From the NCBI GenBank assembly GCA_016931555.1, contig JAFGEM010000066.1, positions 1 to 5,227 on the forward strand: 5,227 nt of DNA, given 5' to 3'. The translations under genes and the position numbers were made by a program. Below are positions 4,647 to 5,227 of this stretch, piece after piece (positions within the stretch are counted from its first letter, which is position 1; each line of letters opens with the position of its first letter). The notes beneath the pieces were generated by a model. That model was given only the letters and a program-made list of their open reading frames with translations. It was not told the DNA's origin and ran no database searches. The DNA is from Candidatus Iainarchaeum sp. GTDB taxonomy: Archaea; Iainarchaeota; Iainarchaeia; Iainarchaeales; GCA-2688035.

Positions 4647-5227
4647 TTAGAGCACTCTTTGTATGAAAGAGTTTGATTTGTCTATTATTTCCTGTGCATT
4701 AGCATACATTATTCTTGCAACAATAAATGAGACATTGTCTAATTGCCCGTAGTTTTGGGTTTGGACAGTTATCCTGTTTTCCTCCAACATTGCAGTTGGC
4801 ATTGAGAGAAACTCGTTTGGGAGCTCTATCAGGATTTTTACTGTGTCCTGTGATTCGAGCATTTCAGTGCAGGTTTCGTTTGAAATCTGTTCTGAAACCT
4901 GCACATTGCCATAGTTTGTTAAACAGTAAATCCTGTTGTTTGAGGAATCCAAAACCCGTATTAGGAGAGTAACGTTTTTGTCGTTGCCGTTCAACACTAC
5001 TGAGAAGGTATTTGAGGCGTCGAAAACATGTGATTCGGCTGCTGGAACGCTTTCATGCATTTGCGGGGAAACAATAAAGTTTTCCTGATTGCCAAGCTCT
5101 GCAAAATAGGTTACTGGATCAGAATAGTTTGATTGGACAAGCAGCCCGTTTACATTGTATTCGTATTTGAATTGCCCCTGTGAAAACGCATATGCTGAAC
5201 CCCAGGAAACTGCTGTCAGGGCAATTA
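4647..5227 (-). CDS. Exported or membrane-anchored hypothetical protein (5' partial)
   Basis: The frame is open from the window edge (5227) to the TAA at 4649-4647, giving 192 visible residues; the start lies outside. The ATG at 5060 is internal because the frame continues upstream without a stop. The first visible residues, IALTAVSWGSAYAFSQ, look like the end of a signal peptide or anchor, with a possible AYA-type cleavage site, so most of the protein is probably outside the membrane. The rest is rich in Asn, Val, Ser and Gln with alternating hydrophobic/polar residues that suggest beta strands. Two Cys (visible residues about 101 and 119; IYCLTN and NETCTE) could form a disulfide, and four N-x-S/T sequons (NYS, NVT, NET, NVS) are seen. 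The C-terminus, EIIDKSNSFIQRVL, looks like an amphipathic helix. No family is recognised. It lies 42 bases upstream of the UPF0104 membrane gene on the same strand. Codon use is balanced. Confidence 0.75.
   Translation of the reverse strand, partial: IALTAVSWGSAYAFSQGQFKYEYNVNGLLVQSNYSDPVTYFAELGNQENFIVSPQMHESVPAAESHVFDASNTFSVVLNGNDKNVTLLIRVLDSSNNRIYCLTNYGNVQVSEQISNETCTEMLESQDTVKILIELPNEFLSMPTAMLEENRITVQTQNYGQLDNVSFIVARIMYANAQEIIDKSNSFIQRVL

Noticed and set aside
1..5227. tRNA, rRNA, CRISPR array, insertion sequence or direct-repeat array
   Set aside because: The intergenic space is too short for RNA genes on inspection, no evenly spaced repeats were seen, and no transposase motifs or terminal inverted repeats were found.

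Overview
This 5.2 kb window looks like a piece of an archaeal genome, most likely from a small-genome DPANN-type lineage (Diapherotrites, Micrarchaeota or Woesearchaeota-like); the phylum is an inference. The evidence is an archaeal-length TruD/Pus7 pseudouridine synthase, an Alg7/AglH-like (not MraY-like) sugar-phosphate transferase, a UPF0104-type membrane protein, an exported Cys-rich surface protein with a Lys-rich tail, T-tract rather than hairpin terminators, TATA-like promoter elements, and very tight gene packing. No tRNA, rRNA, CRISPR array or transposable element is visible, and no stretch over 300 bases lacks a gene.

Layout. Positions 1-750 (+) hold the 3' part of a gene for a surface protein with one C-terminal membrane anchor. 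It abuts, with no spacer, a convergent gene (751-1368, -) for a basic 205-residue protein of unknown function. A 62-bp divergent gap (1369-1430) holds a palindromic TATA-like element that could serve both directions. Next come truD (1431-2687, +) and a GlcNAc-1-phosphate-transferase-like gene (2687-3649, +), joined by a one-base TAATG overlap, so they probably form one operon. That pair runs into a convergent minus-strand pair: a multi-pass UPF0104/LPG_synthase_TM protein (start best placed at 4604, end 3630; 20 bp overlap with the transferase gene) and, upstream of it, an exported protein gene (4647 to beyond 5227) cut by the window edge.

Theme. Apart from truD and the unknown basic protein, the products are envelope-related: two exported proteins, both with N-x-S/T sequons, one enzyme that probably loads the first sugar on a polyprenyl-phosphate carrier, and one membrane protein of a family often found with lipid or glycan transport and synthesis. 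The window may therefore be part of a cell-surface/N-glycosylation neighbourhood, but this rests on family resemblance and adjacency only.

Most unusual points: (1) overlapping inverted repeats at 4581-4636 that would place the start codon and weak SD of the UPF0104 gene in the loop of one of two mutually exclusive RNA hairpins; (2) a poly-Lys tail whose A-runs read as T-tracts for the converging gene; (3) a codon-use break at about 750, where the first gene almost avoids T and G at third positions while truD on the same strand favours them.
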